Assembly (NCBI RefSeq): GCF_029931775.1
Contig: NC_079316.1
Location: 66,776,064 to 66,840,063 of the forward strand
DNA: 64,000 nt
Source of the DNA: Euleptes europaea
Taxonomy: Eukaryota > Chordata > Lepidosauria > Squamata > Sphaerodactylidae
Reading direction: 5' to 3'
Within the stretch, counting starts at the first letter, position 1. Every line of letters begins with the position of its first letter. Below are positions 54,401-58,140 of this stretch, piece by piece. The notes under the pieces were generated by a model. It worked only from the letters and a program-made list of their open reading frames with translations, did not search any database and was not told the DNA's origin. The translations under genes and the position numbers were made by a program.

Positions 54401-56294
54401 CATATTGACCCTGGTATTCTTTGGCGGTCTCCCTTCCAAATACTGACCAGGGCTGACTCTGCTTAGATGCTGAGATTTGATGAGATCAGGCTAGCCTGGG
54501 CTATCTAGGCCGGGGTGTGCCTTCCTTACAAATTCTAAACTTAAGGACCAGCAGTATGAATTCAATGATGTCCTCCATAGCAGAGGTATTGTTTCTTCTA
54601 CCCCTTTTTCTGGAGTGGTAGGGTTGCCAGGTCCCTCTTCGCCAGCGGTGGGAGGTTTTTGGGGCGGCGCCTAAGGAGGGTGGAGTTTGGGAAGGGGAGG
54701 GACTTCAGTGCCATAGAGTTGTTGCCAAAGCAGCCATTTTCTCCAGAGGAACTGATCTTTATCAGCTGGAGATCAGTTGTAATAGTGGGAGATCTCCAGC
54801 TAGTACCTGGAGGTTGGCAACTCTAGGTGGTGGTGTGGAGAAGAGGCTTTAGGACTTTTTGACACATGAGGTTGAGAGAGCAAGTCTCTCAGCAGTTGTC
54901 TCTATAAAATATTATCTCTTGCAGTAGGTTCAGAGTTTGTGGAAGAATGTGGCTTTCAGAGCCCAGCTACAGTTGGAGAGAAATTGGAATCTGCAGACAC
55001 TATGCTTATGCCTCACTAAGCAGACAGTTCTTTAGTATAATATATTGTCCACATATTAATTAAGATTTTGGCAGTAGATCTGCTTGAATGTGTGTGTAGC
55101 AAGGCAAGTGATTTATCTTCTTAATTTTGCAGAAAGAGCAGCAAACCCCATGAAGACATCATTGGCATCAGATCCCAGAATAGAGGCTCCCTGGCCCAAG
55201 GGAAGAATTATTTAATGAGCAAGTTCTCCTCTCTCAATCAGAAAGTAAAACAAACAAAATCAAATGTAAATATCAGCAATTTTAGAAAGCTGGGGAACTT
55301 TCCCAAGCCTGAAATGAAAGTAAACTTTTTAAAGCCCAATCTGAAAGTAAATCTTTGGAAGTCAGACAGTAGTCTTGAAACCATGGAAAACCCCATGACT
55401 GATACTAAAGTCTGTGCAGAATCGGACATTGAGATCTCGTCGGATAATGACTCGTTCCATTCAGATGACTTCCTTACAAATTCTAAATCTGATGAGGATC
55501 AGCAGTTTGTTGACTCCCTAGAGAGTGTGGGCCAGATAGATTATGTCCTACCTAGCTGTGGCATCATTGCTTCTGTTCCTCGCCTGAGCAGTCGGTCCCA
55601 GTCTATAAGCAGTTCTGACATCAGCATTAACATGCCCGTTCCTTCCGAAATCCATATTGAACAGTGTGGAGACCAAACTAACAGATCTGAATTTGCAGGC
55701 CAAGCACTTCAGGAAACTCCATCCAATGAGGATGCAGCAGTGGAGTTTACTAAGCCAATTGATGCATACTGCCACCGATTTATACAAGATGCTCAAAATA
55801 AGATTACCAATGCTTCAGAAATAGATGTCAGATCTCAAGACCCTCACCAGGAAATGGATCGCATTAGCAATAATTCTAAGAAAATGGACCCTTGCGTTGG
55901 AAAAACTAAAGAGATTCCTTCTAGACCATCTAAATTAGATGTCCCACTTACAGAGCCAGGCTCACAGCTCTTAGGGGTTGAACAGGTTAATTCTCCGAGG
56001 CCTCGTAATACCCCAGGCTCTGCATCTAGTGTTCTTGACGCTGAGCCTGGGTTTCTTCTGACCCCTTCACCAGCAGAGAATAATGGTAGCAGGGCGGTCT
56101 CTCCCTTTGCAAAGATCCGCAGTTCCATGGTGCAGGTGGCTAATATTACGCAAGCTGGTTTGACCCAAGGCATTAACTTTGCAGTAGCTAAAGTCCAGAA
56201 GAGCCCAGCGGACCCAGAATCTGTAAATGAGATTCAGCAAAATGAACTGAGAGAAATGTTTACACAGTGTCAGACACGAATAATTCAGATCTAG
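7972..56294 (+). CDS. INPP5F: INPP5F (SAC2), complete coding gene in 20 exons
   Basis: Encodes the Sac-domain phosphatase SAC2/INPP5F, known to hydrolyse phosphoinositides (chiefly PI4P; originally described as a 5-phosphatase) on endosomal and endocytic membranes. Twenty exons, each with AG/GT borders and compatible phases, join to 3,411 nt (1,136 aa plus stop; human about 1,132). The Sac domain lies roughly at residues 165-520, with the motif VANYVETEQ in exon 8 and the catalytic motif CMDCLDRT in exon 12. Cys458 and Arg464 match the human numbering. The hSac2 homology domain is at about 590-760 (exons 15-19). The C-terminal third, all in exon 20, is Ser-rich and probably disordered. The start ATG has G at -3 and +4 and begins the family N-terminus [16 protein letters not shown]. 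No disabling change was seen. The call is from recognising the protein, not from a search. Confidence 0.98.
8305..8785. repeat. Reiterated interspersed repeat with inverted and tandem modules
   Basis: The module CTGAAGAAGTGAGCTGTGGC...GAAAATAT..TTTGTTAGTCTTTAAGG...CAGACAGACTAACACGGC appears in + orientation at 8,309, in - orientation at about 8,372-8,450, again in + at 8,451-8,583, then as partial tandem units to about 8,780. I recognise it as a common reptile repeat but not its class. Confidence 0.65.
9155..9470. mobile_element. Palindromic MITE (CAGTGCAATCCTAAG type), interrupted by BovB
   Basis: Left arm: CAGTGCAATCCTAAGGAGAG, then TTACTCCAGTCTA. Right arm: GGGCTTAGACTGGAGTAACT ending in a decayed AGGAATGCACAG. 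The centre is occupied by a BovB tail. It is a short hairpin element of a type common in lizards. Confidence 0.65.
9203..9401 (+). mobile_element. BovB LINE tail, 5'-truncated, recent insertion
   Basis: Begins within the C-terminal codons ([16 protein letters not shown]) and ends GTCGCCATGAGTCGGAAGCG, then (AC)n. It is flanked by the duplicated ACGACCATTGAA (left 9,190-9,201, right 9,402-9,413). Nearly identical to the copy at 3,260-3,455. Confidence 0.9.
9471..9692 (-). mobile_element. tRNA-headed SINE, second family
   Basis: On the - strand: GGGGCTGTGGCTCAGTGGTA (box A-like), GGTCCCAGGTTCAATCCCCA (box B-like), then GTGATGTGAAAGACCTCTGC and a tail GGCAGCGTCATGCATTCATG. Same family as 62,224-62,415. 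Confidence 0.8.
9693..11332. other. INPP5F: Intron 1, nothing recognised
   Basis: Intronic sequence without a recognisable exon or classified repeat. Confidence 0.45.
11333..11800 (+). mobile_element. Solo LTR of an endogenous retrovirus or LTR retroelement
   Basis: A 468-bp fossil with TGTCAG...CTGACA ends and a perfect 5-bp target duplication GGTTC (11,328-11,332 and 11,801-11,805). It carries GC-box-like CCCCCGCCCCCGCCCCCG, a TATATAT box near 11,650 and AATAAA near 11,723, in the order U3-R-U5. No internal coding part is present. A 5-bp duplication suits ERV3-type or Ty3/Gypsy-type elements. The intact duplication suggests moderate to young age. Confidence 0.8.
11806..12190. other. INPP5F: Intron 1, nothing recognised
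   Basis: AT-rich intronic DNA between the solo LTR and the next SINE. Confidence 0.4.
12195..12425 (-). mobile_element. 5S-headed SINE, diverged
   Basis: Tail (AAGTCCAAGCTGATTTATGG) at the left and 5S-like head (TCCCATCCAAATACCAACCA, CTTCTGAGATCTGACAAGAT) at the right. Confidence 0.82.
13014..13250 (+). mobile_element. tRNA-headed SINE with BovB-like tail (Sauria type)
   Basis: Head GAGAGCCAGTGTGGTGAAGG, then GATGACCTTGGGCCAGTTAT. The tail GGCAAACCACCTCTGAATGT and TTGCCATAAGTCAGCTGTGA is shared with the 5S-headed SINEs. Confidence 0.82.
13253..14697. other. INPP5F: Intron 1, nothing recognised
   Basis: Ordinary intronic sequence; a frame of 84 codons at 14,115 shows no known domain. Confidence 0.4.
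14701..15000 (+). mobile_element. tRNA-headed SINE with duplicated head segment
   Basis: GAGCCAGCGTGGTGTAGTGG starts the tRNA-like head. The segment GCGGACTCTAATCTGGAGAA is repeated as GGTGGACTCTAATCTGGTGA about 55 bp on. It ends CGGCATATAAAAGCCAACTT. Confidence 0.82.
15001..15707. other. INPP5F: Intron 1, nothing recognised
   Basis: AT-rich intronic DNA between two SINEs. Confidence 0.4.
15711..16018 (-). mobile_element. tRNA-headed SINE with duplicated head segment
   Basis: Reverse complement of the 14,701 family: begins AGAAGAGTTGGTTTTTATAT and ends ACTACACCACACTGGCTCTC. Both ends look complete. Confidence 0.82.
16130..16180 (+). mobile_element. LINE 3'-end fragment
   Basis: TTGGTCTGATCCAACATGGC matches the 3' end of the LINE at 50,940-50,985; too short to classify. 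Confidence 0.45.
16524..16716 (-). mobile_element. 5S-headed SINE
   Basis: Tail AAGTCGCAGCTGACTTAATG at the left and 5S-like head (CCCTGCTTAGCTTCTGAAAT, GAAGAGATCAGG) at the right. A G-run follows at 16,732-16,742. Confidence 0.82.
16745..20977. other. INPP5F: Intron 1, 4.2 kb with almost nothing recognised
   Basis: Long intronic stretch, mostly AT-rich. A SINE scrap (second tRNA family, - strand) lies at about 19,540-19,605. Short open frames lack domains. Conserved noncoding elements could be present but cannot be seen from one sequence. Confidence 0.4.
20986..21141. mobile_element. hAT-type MITE (GGAGCAC family), internally deleted
   Basis: Shares CACTAATTTTCACCTAGCAC and TTTCATGGAGCACCAAGTGC with the complete copy at 38,848-39,035. 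It ends GTTTGGGAACCACTG. Flanked by CTCTAGAC/AACTAGAC (6 of 8 equal). Confidence 0.75.
21142..21941. other. INPP5F: Intron 1, nothing recognised
   Basis: Intronic DNA before the foldback repeat. Confidence 0.4.
21942..22231. repeat. Long foldback repeat, unclassified
   Basis: Left arm starts ATCTTTGCGGGGCTCTGGGG and right arm ends ACAGAACCCCGCAAAGAT. Inside, TTGAGATAGAGGCACCAAAT mirrors TGGTGTTTCTATCTTGAA. Arms are about 140 bp and diverged. Confidence 0.6.
22255..22560. repeat. Second copy of the unclassified foldback repeat
   Basis: Repeats the phrases TTGAGATACAGACACCACAT, AAGATTGGGTCAGGGGTCCA and GGGGCCACATC of the preceding element, also in palindromic order. Confidence 0.55.
22600..22975. 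mobile_element. Penelope-like element ends in head-to-head orientation
   Basis: The + strand from 22,708 encodes the typical C-terminal block of the Penelope ORF ([12 protein letters not shown]) and continues through GGCTTGGCTTCCTGTT into TCCTGACGTTTCGCCAGCAG. The segment 22,600-22,675 is its near-perfect reverse complement, with a 32-nt spacer. Penelope elements (GIY-YIG endonuclease plus RT) are known for such inverted and partial tandem copies. Confidence 0.75.
22817..22851 (-). ncRNA. Hammerhead-ribozyme-type core in Penelope element
   Basis: On the - strand: CTGAAGA, a GCC/GGC stem, CGAAAC, then GTC. These are the conserved core blocks of the short-stem-III hammerheads reported from Penelope-like elements. 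Activity is not known. Confidence 0.5.
22964..23264 (+). mobile_element. tRNA-headed SINE with duplicated head segment
   Basis: GTAGTGGTTAAGAGTGG near the start, GGACTCTAATCTGGAGAACC, and the end GTCTGCATATAAAAACCAAC. It abuts the Penelope-like element. Confidence 0.8.
23310..23640 (+). repeat. Possible LINE 3'-UTR remnant
   Basis: CGAAAAGGCTGTGGCCCTGG, TTGAGG and nearby wording resemble a dispersed LINE-derived repeat of lizards. Recognition is weak. Confidence 0.3.
24346..24950. mobile_element. TA-flanked DNA transposon with CpG-rich body
   Basis: Ends TACCGTATATACACGCGTAT and (inverted) TACCATAAATACTCGGGTAT, with TA at each edge, as for Tc1/mariner-like insertion. Five copies of CGGCTTATAC/GTATAAGCCG sit near the ends. 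Each end folds into a hairpin (24,361-24,420; 24,832-24,886). The middle 24,430-24,790 is G+C- and CpG-rich without a transposase. The superfamily is uncertain. Confidence 0.7.
24951..25670. other. INPP5F: End of intron 1, nothing recognised
   Basis: AT-rich sequence leading to the exon 2 acceptor; no clear branch point could be assigned. Confidence 0.4.
25671..25751 (+). CDS. INPP5F: INPP5F coding exon 2
   Basis: Encodes residues 33-59 ([13 protein letters not shown]...). It follows a pyrimidine-rich acceptor (CTCCCCTCAG) and ends before GTATGG. Phase 1 on both sides, so skipping it would keep the frame. Confidence 0.96.
25752..30240. other. INPP5F: Intron 2, mostly nothing recognised
   Basis: Holds a polypyrimidine stretch (about 27,570-27,800), a short hairpin MITE at 28,733-28,806 and a scrap of the CTGAAGAAGT repeat near 27,205. 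No exon or gene was seen. Confidence 0.4.
28733..28806. mobile_element. Short palindromic MITE fragment
   Basis: GCATTCCTAAGAACACTTAC, CCCCATTGAATAAAATAGGA and CTTCTGAGTAGATAAT follow the lizard hairpin repeat built around CCCCATTGAA. Confidence 0.5.
30245..30358 (-). repeat. Copy of the CTGAAGAAGTGAGCTGTGGC repeat
   Basis: Reverse complement of the modules found at 8,305-8,785: GCAAGAGTCCAGTAGCAACT, ATTTTCTGGTAGGGTATGAG and GAGCCACAGCTCACTTCTTC. Confidence 0.65.
30602..30805. mobile_element. hAT-type MITE, about 204 bp
   Basis: TAGAGTTGCCAGGTCCCGCT to GGAGGTTGGCAATCCTA, with a perfect 8-bp target duplication GTCATGTC (30,594-30,601 and 30,806-30,813). Confidence 0.87.
30965..31068. repeat. 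Local direct duplication
   Basis: GATAGGATCAGAAAGTTAAG plus TTGGAGAGAACCTGTAGTT occurs twice, with an extra partial GATAGGATCAGAAAGTT between the copies. Confidence 0.8.
31890..32092 (+). mobile_element. 5S-headed SINE just upstream of exon 3
   Basis: 5S-like head in + orientation (GATCTCGTCAGATCTCAGAA, GTATTTGGATGGGAGACC), then a diverged middle and the tail CCCATAAGTCAGATGTGAGT. It ends about 55 bp before the exon 3 border. Confidence 0.82.
32148..32284 (+). CDS. INPP5F: INPP5F coding exon 3
   Basis: Encodes residues 60-105 ([12 protein letters not shown]...LELE). Donor GTAAGA. A 5S-headed SINE ends only about 55 bp upstream of the acceptor. Confidence 0.96.
32730..32858 (+). CDS. INPP5F: INPP5F coding exon 4
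   Basis: Encodes residues 106-148 ([14 protein letters not shown]...NKKK), phase 0 on both sides. The donor GTGATT is weaker than most in this gene. Confidence 0.95.
32859..34213. other. INPP5F: Intron 4, nothing recognised
   Basis: An open frame of 129 codons (32,912-33,301) reads through part of it but shows no domain; probably chance. Confidence 0.4.
34214..34381 (+). CDS. INPP5F: INPP5F coding exon 5
   Basis: Encodes residues 149-204, starting with a charged helix ([20 protein letters not shown]) and entering the Sac domain ([17 protein letters not shown]). Poly-T acceptor; donor GTAAGG. Confidence 0.96.
34588..34644 (+). CDS. INPP5F: INPP5F coding exon 6
   Basis: A 57-nt microexon, residues 205-223 ([19 protein letters not shown]), containing the conserved FFWN of Sac phosphatases. 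Donor GTGAGT. Confidence 0.95.
35655..36114 (+). mobile_element. CR1 LINE, 3' end
   Basis: Encodes the CR1 ORF2 C-terminus: [38 protein letters not shown] and [18 protein letters not shown]. The typical 3' end GGACTAGATGACCCTGGTGG and CCAACTCTATGATTCT follow. It is 5'-truncated; about 99 codons remain. Confidence 0.92.
36300..36498 (+). CDS. INPP5F: INPP5F coding exon 7
   Basis: Encodes residues 224-289 ([20 protein letters not shown]...[13 protein letters not shown]). It has an acidic insert rich in Ser/Glu/Pro ([12 protein letters not shown]). Donor GTAAGC. Confidence 0.96.
36625..36804 (+). CDS. INPP5F: INPP5F coding exon 8 (Sac core)
   Basis: Encodes residues 290-349 with the Sac signature [19 protein letters not shown] followed by ETEQ and [15 protein letters not shown]. 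This is one of the most conserved parts of the family. Donor GTAAGT. Confidence 0.97.
37008..37561 (-). mobile_element. Solo LTR of an endogenous retrovirus, antisense
   Basis: A 554-bp fossil in INPP5F intron 8. On the - strand it starts TGTAGTGAAG, has TATAAAAG near its 3' third, CAATAAATC downstream of that, and ends GGACTACA. The flanking 4 bp are GTGG and GTGA. A 4-bp duplication would suit a gamma/ERV1-type element. No internal coding part is present. It carries a (CA)n run. Probably older than the LTR in intron 1. Confidence 0.65.
37256..37277. repeat. (CA)n microsatellite
   Basis: About eleven CA units inside the antisense solo LTR. Confidence 0.9.
37570..38535. other. INPP5F: Intron 8, nothing recognised
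   Basis: An open frame of 152 codons on the - strand (37,711-38,169) has no recognisable domain, start context or splice logic. I treat it as chance. Confidence 0.4.
38540..38672 (-). mobile_element. Old tRNA-headed SINE fragment (second family)
   Basis: TGCCACTGAGTTATGG at the right side and the decayed box-B side resemble the 9,471-9,692 family. Confidence 0.4.
38848..39035. mobile_element. hAT-type MITE (GGAGCAC family), complete
   Basis: Ends CAGCGGTTCCCAAACG and GTTTGGCAACTGCTG. Perfect 8-bp duplication TTCTAAGC (38,840-38,847 and 39,036-39,043). No coding capacity. Confidence 0.88.
39126..39250. mobile_element. hAT-type MITE (CAGGGGTGGGGAACC family), complete
   Basis: Inverted ends CAGGGGTGGGGAACC and GGTTCCCCACCCCTG. 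Perfect 8-bp duplication TCTTAGGA (39,118-39,125 and 39,251-39,258). It is 125 bp long and looks young. Confidence 0.9.
39622..39689 (+). CDS. INPP5F: INPP5F coding exon 9
   Basis: Encodes residues 350-372 ([20 protein letters not shown]). Acceptor TTTCAG; donor GTGGGT. Confidence 0.94.
40328..40430 (+). mobile_element. tRNA-SINE 3' fragment inside the hAT-type element
   Basis: TATCTGTTGTGGGGAGGGGA through GTCGGCATATAAAAACCAAC matches the 3' half of the 14,701 family. Confidence 0.7.
40925..41479. repeat. GC-rich inverted repeat, two 263-bp arms
   Basis: Arm 1 (40,925-41,187, starts CTCTGCCGGCACGCGGGTAA) and arm 2 (41,217-41,479) are near-perfect reverse complements around a 29-nt spacer. 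Both are CpG-rich. The open frames on both strands are mirror images and do not indicate a gene. Confidence 0.85.
42478..42697. mobile_element. Penelope-like terminal palindrome with perfect 12-bp duplication
   Basis: Arms 42,487-42,568 and 42,570-42,651 are near-perfect reverse complements around one base (42,569). Both carry the Penelope end text GTTATCCGGGCTGTGTAACC, GTGGTCTTGGTA, and GCCAGCAGCTGTGGCAGGCA. The right arm extends to GACCATGAAAGCCTTCAACA. Flanked by TTAGTTAGCAAA at 42,466-42,477 and 42,698-42,709. Confidence 0.82.
42574..42608 (+). ncRNA. Hammerhead-ribozyme-type core in Penelope end
   Basis: CTGAAGA (42,574-42,580), a stem-loop closed by GCC/GGT, GAAAC (42,601-42,605), then GTC (42,606-42,608), in hammerhead order with a very short stem III. 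The mirror arm has the same blocks on the - strand with a C-to-T-type change at the cleavage triplet side (ATC for GTC). Confidence 0.5.
43084..43208 (+). CDS. INPP5F: INPP5F coding exon 10
   Basis: Encodes residues 373-413 ([20 protein letters not shown]...SFDFHEH), with the VxLVDQxGREK motif typical of Sac domains. Donor GTAAGA. Confidence 0.96.
43635..43712 (+). CDS. INPP5F: INPP5F coding exon 11
   Basis: Encodes residues 414-439 ([20 protein letters not shown]...KWCW); both end codons are split. Donor GTAGGT. Confidence 0.95.
43713..45192. other. INPP5F: Intron 11, nothing recognised
   Basis: Ordinary intronic DNA with a few (CA)n and C-runs. Confidence 0.4.
45193..45313 (+). CDS. INPP5F: INPP5F coding exon 12 (catalytic P-loop)
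   Basis: Encodes residues 440-480 including [13 protein letters not shown]. The catalytic Cys458 codon is at 45,245-45,247 and Arg464 at 45,263-45,265, giving an intact CX5R(T) active site. The next codons run through [10 protein letters not shown] to the donor GTATCA. Confidence 0.97.
46042..46170 (+). CDS. INPP5F: INPP5F coding exon 13
   Basis: Encodes residues 481-523 ([14 protein letters not shown]...QYAGTAALK), including the conserved WANNGD and QYAGTAALK near the end of the Sac domain. The polypyrimidine tract is poor (TTAAATTCCAG). Donor GTAAAA. Confidence 0.95.
46743..46951. mobile_element. hAT-type MITE, about 209 bp
   Basis: TAGGGTTGGCAACCTCCAGG to GGGACCTGACAACCCTG. The flanks TGTACTCT and TGTATGCT agree at 6 of 8. 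Confidence 0.8.
46952..48504. other. INPP5F: Rest of intron 13, nothing recognised
   Basis: AT-rich intronic DNA; a C-run at 47,836-47,845. Confidence 0.4.
48505..48622 (+). CDS. INPP5F: INPP5F coding exon 14
   Basis: Encodes residues 524-562 ([20 protein letters not shown]...QAVI), the end of the Sac catalytic module. Donor GTAAGA. Confidence 0.96.
49071..49269 (+). CDS. INPP5F: INPP5F coding exon 15
   Basis: Encodes residues 563-628 ([20 protein letters not shown]...[10 protein letters not shown]), linking the Sac domain to the hSac2 domain. The acceptor follows a short (GT)n run. Donor GTATGT. Confidence 0.96.
49400..50303 (+). mobile_element. LINE ORF2 fragment, endonuclease part
   Basis: The translation has GGEFNVRMG near 49,545 (the GDFN block of APE-type endonucleases), [18 protein letters not shown] and [10 protein letters not shown] (the terminal SDHxPL block). 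A linker follows with [19 protein letters not shown] and [11 protein letters not shown]. One clean open frame covers 49,800-50,303; upstream the frame is broken. The clade (CR1/L2/other) is unresolved, and no RT domain follows. Confidence 0.65.
50445..50990 (+). mobile_element. LINE 3' end (CR1/L2-type)
   Basis: Encodes [40 protein letters not shown] and [19 protein letters not shown], the C-terminal module shared by CR1- and L2-like ORF2 proteins. The 3' end GATGGATCTTGGTCTGATCC and CTTTTCTTATGTTC follow. It may belong to the same insertion as the fragment at 49,400, with the RT part deleted. Confidence 0.8.
51419..51490 (+). CDS. INPP5F: INPP5F coding exon 16
   Basis: Encodes residues 629-652 ([20 protein letters not shown]), in the hSac2 domain known for Rab and dimer contacts. 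Donor GTAAGT. Confidence 0.95.
51621..51694 (+). CDS. INPP5F: INPP5F coding exon 17
   Basis: Encodes residues 653-677 ([20 protein letters not shown]), a continuation of the hSac2 domain. Donor GTAAGA. Confidence 0.95.
51847..51975 (+). CDS. INPP5F: INPP5F coding exon 18
   Basis: Encodes residues 678-720 ([20 protein letters not shown]...RNPEEDGK). Donor GTAATC. Intron 18 beyond it is largely LINE-derived. Confidence 0.95.
52300..53345 (-). mobile_element. L1-type LINE remnant
   Basis: On the - strand the conceptual translation near 53,330-53,060 gives [20 protein letters not shown] and, after an in-frame stop, [19 protein letters not shown]. These are the L1 reverse-transcriptase blocks (F-VSGYKINLNKSE, LLGRINAIKMNILPRLLYLF). 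Many stops; decayed. The left limit is uncertain. Confidence 0.55.
53570..53657 (+). CDS. INPP5F: INPP5F coding exon 19
   Basis: Encodes residues 721-749 ([20 protein letters not shown]...ERKLE), the end of the hSac2 region. Donor GTAAGC. Confidence 0.95.
53796..53945 (+). mobile_element. Diverged tRNA-headed SINE head
   Basis: TGAGCTGGTGTAACACAGTG and GGTCTCTGGTTCAGTTCC look like box A and box B of a tRNA-derived SINE. Confidence 0.4.
53946..54140 (+). mobile_element. SINE-like repeat of squamates
   Basis: CAGGTCCCCTGTGTGAAGCA, GGGGTGGTTTGCCAGTGCCT, CCCCAGTCATC, and CAGCAAGCTGGGTACTCATT. I recognise this as a common lizard repeat but cannot name the family. Confidence 0.6.
54230..54618 (+). 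pseudogene. INPP5F: Decayed partial copy of INPP5F exon 20 in intron 19
   Basis: The segments 54,266-54,330 and 54,521-54,618 follow exon 20 (55,405-55,600) in the same order. Shared blocks are TAAAGTCTGTGCA, TTGAGATCTC, TAATGACT, CTTCCTTACAAATTCTAAA, GA(T/C)CAGCAGT, and ATGTCCT-C-TAGC-G-GG-AT followed by TTCTTCT/TTGCTTCT. Relative to the exon it lacks about 9 nt (GAATCGGAC region) and about 27-30 nt further on, so the frame is not kept. It is split by a 5S-headed SINE and ends at a hAT-type MITE. It has no splice sites of its own that I can see. Noncoding relic of a local duplication. Confidence 0.75.
54331..54517 (-). mobile_element. 5S-headed SINE inside the exon 20 relic
   Basis: Tail side GCCATCAAGTCTCAGC at the left and 5S-like head (CTTCCAAATACTGACCAGGG, GATTTGATGAGATCAGG) at the right. 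Flanked by a perfect 10-bp duplication TGCCTTCCTT (54,321-54,330 and 54,518-54,527), which is itself exon-derived sequence. Confidence 0.85.
54619..54825. mobile_element. hAT-type MITE, about 207 bp
   Basis: TAGGGTTGCCAGGTCCCTCT to GGAGGTTGGCAACTCTA; the flanks agree only at 5 of 8 positions. It bounds the exon 20 relic. Confidence 0.82.
55133..56294 (+). CDS. INPP5F: INPP5F coding exon 20 with stop
   Basis: Encodes residues 750-1136 and the stop TAG at 56,292-56,294. It begins [20 protein letters not shown] and ends in the conserved [11 protein letters not shown]. Between these, conserved basic blocks ([17 protein letters not shown]) and [12 protein letters not shown] alternate with low-complexity Ser/Thr/Glu sequence, suggesting a disordered regulatory tail. 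A decayed copy of part of this exon lies in the preceding intron. Confidence 0.97.
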
Positions 56295-57740
56295 TGTCTG
56301 AGCTGTTACATTTGCTAAACAAAGGTAACAAAAACCCTTGGGGAAAACTGACTGCCATTGAGTATTGGTATCAAAACGACTACCAATAACTATGTTTACA
56401 GAAAGGCTTAGGATAAAAGAGAATTGATTTCTGAACTGGTTTCAGAACTGTCTTCTGGCACCAGTTCTGGTGAACGTGAATCCTTTAAAACAAGTAGCTC
56501 ATACACCATGGTTGATGTGCATGTAAGTTTGAGTGATCAATTGCACAATTATCTTTTTTTAGACCAGTTTTGATAGGTCTCCTGATTTCTGTAGAATATT
56601 TATACTGAGGGCCTGGCACTGAATACCTGTTACCTTACTAATCTTGCACTGTACCAATGAAATATTTTACTCACAGATGACATTCTATTTATTTTTCAAA
56701 CTAACTTTTTTATTTAAGCTTTTAATTTGTGTTTCTTGATGTTCTAGTTGCATTCCTAAGGAAGTAGTCTCTGCAGATAAATATGCATACTAGGGGTTTA
56801 CTTCTTCCTACCTCCTTTAATTTACTTCTATGGTATCTTGGAGCAATCTAATATAGTAATGTGTAAAAGCTTGCAGTGCAGCTACTGAAAGTTTTTCTTT
56901 TTAAAAAAAATCTTGTATGGTGTATCTGAAAGCTATTGTGTGTCTTCTGTTTAATGGACCTAGCTCTGCTGTAGACCAAAACCCTCTGAGGAAATACAAG
57001 GGTTCTTGTCTTAAAAAAATAACTGGTCAGGTATATTGTGTCCAAAGTATTAGAATATTGTCTAAACATAACCACCAAAAGTAACACGGGAAATTTACAC
57101 AACCATGAAATTATACTGCTGATATTTAAAACTAGACTAATCCAAAGGATTTCAAAGCCGTTCAGATAGTTGTAATCCATTGTGAAATCATCTCAGCCTT
57201 TGTTATAATACTGATATGGAATGAGACCATACTTAACGTTTGCCCTGGGATTCCACAAGCCTGACGTGTTGGGGATACACATTCCTTTAGCGCTTACAGG
57301 TATATCCCAGAACAGTCTTGTGGCTAATGTTCTATAGTAGAATGTAGCAGCAGGAACAATAACATTGGATTCTGCTACCTTGTGCTTCATAGCCTTAGTA
57401 GTCCTCCAGTCCTGAGCCGGAATCTCTATATGTTAGTACATGTGTACTATAGCTAGGCTGCACGTGATGTTCTAAGCAGTTAACAAGTGTCATAATGATA
57501 GTACAGTGTCTTATTAGAGATCTTCAAATATAACAGAAGTGATCATCAACTTAACCTGACTGTCTTTTTTTGTTGTTAGAAGCTTTTGATACTGTTTCCA
57601 TTTTATTATTTATTTCTTACTTTGTGATATGTTTTCTTTTTTGGAGTGTCTGTACAAATTTGTGACTATTTAAAAATAAAATTGTATTGTTTTAATGGAG
57701 ACATGAGAAATATTTTAATAAAAAATGATATGCAGCAAAA
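56295..57740 (+). other. INPP5F: INPP5F 3' UTR with two polyadenylation signals
   Basis: AT-rich untranslated sequence follows the stop. AATAAA occurs at 57,675-57,680 and 57,717-57,722, followed by a G/T-rich stretch (GTCGGTGTGCTTGG) that would serve as the downstream element. The end at about 57,740 is an estimate. Confidence 0.7.
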
Positions 57741-57767
57741 GTCGGTGTGCTTGGTTCAAAACAATAA

Positions 57768-58140
57768 GGGCAACTAGCAGGATCTTGCGGGGGGATATCT
57801 CATTTCCCCCTCCTCCACTATTTCTGCATCCCCTTTCCTGAAAAGCCCCCATAGCCTCTTCTCTTTTCCTGGTTCCTTCTAAGCCAACAGCCAACCTGCC
57901 TTTATTCGCTCCCCCCCTTTACAGCCTTTATGTAGGAACACTATGGCCCAGTTGTCCTGTGGCAGCTTGCATGGTAGGGAACCCTTTAGGACTTGTTCCC
58001 CTGTATCTCCCTCCCCACATTATTTCCCCTTTCCCTCTTCCTGGCAGCCCCCATGTGTCCTCTTGCCCTGCCTCATTCTCTCCTCAGATACTCACCAATC
58101 TGCTTTTTATCTGCCTCCCATCTTCAGCCATATTTATTAA
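57768..58140. repeat. Pyrimidine-rich module, copy 1
   Basis: Shares with copy 2, in order: ATCTCATTT-CC, CCACTATTT, CATAGCCTC, ACTATGGCCCAGTTGT, CCCCTGTA-CTCC, CCCCACA-TTATTTCCCC, and ACTCACCAA. Ends at the tail of a SINE. Confidence 0.7.
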
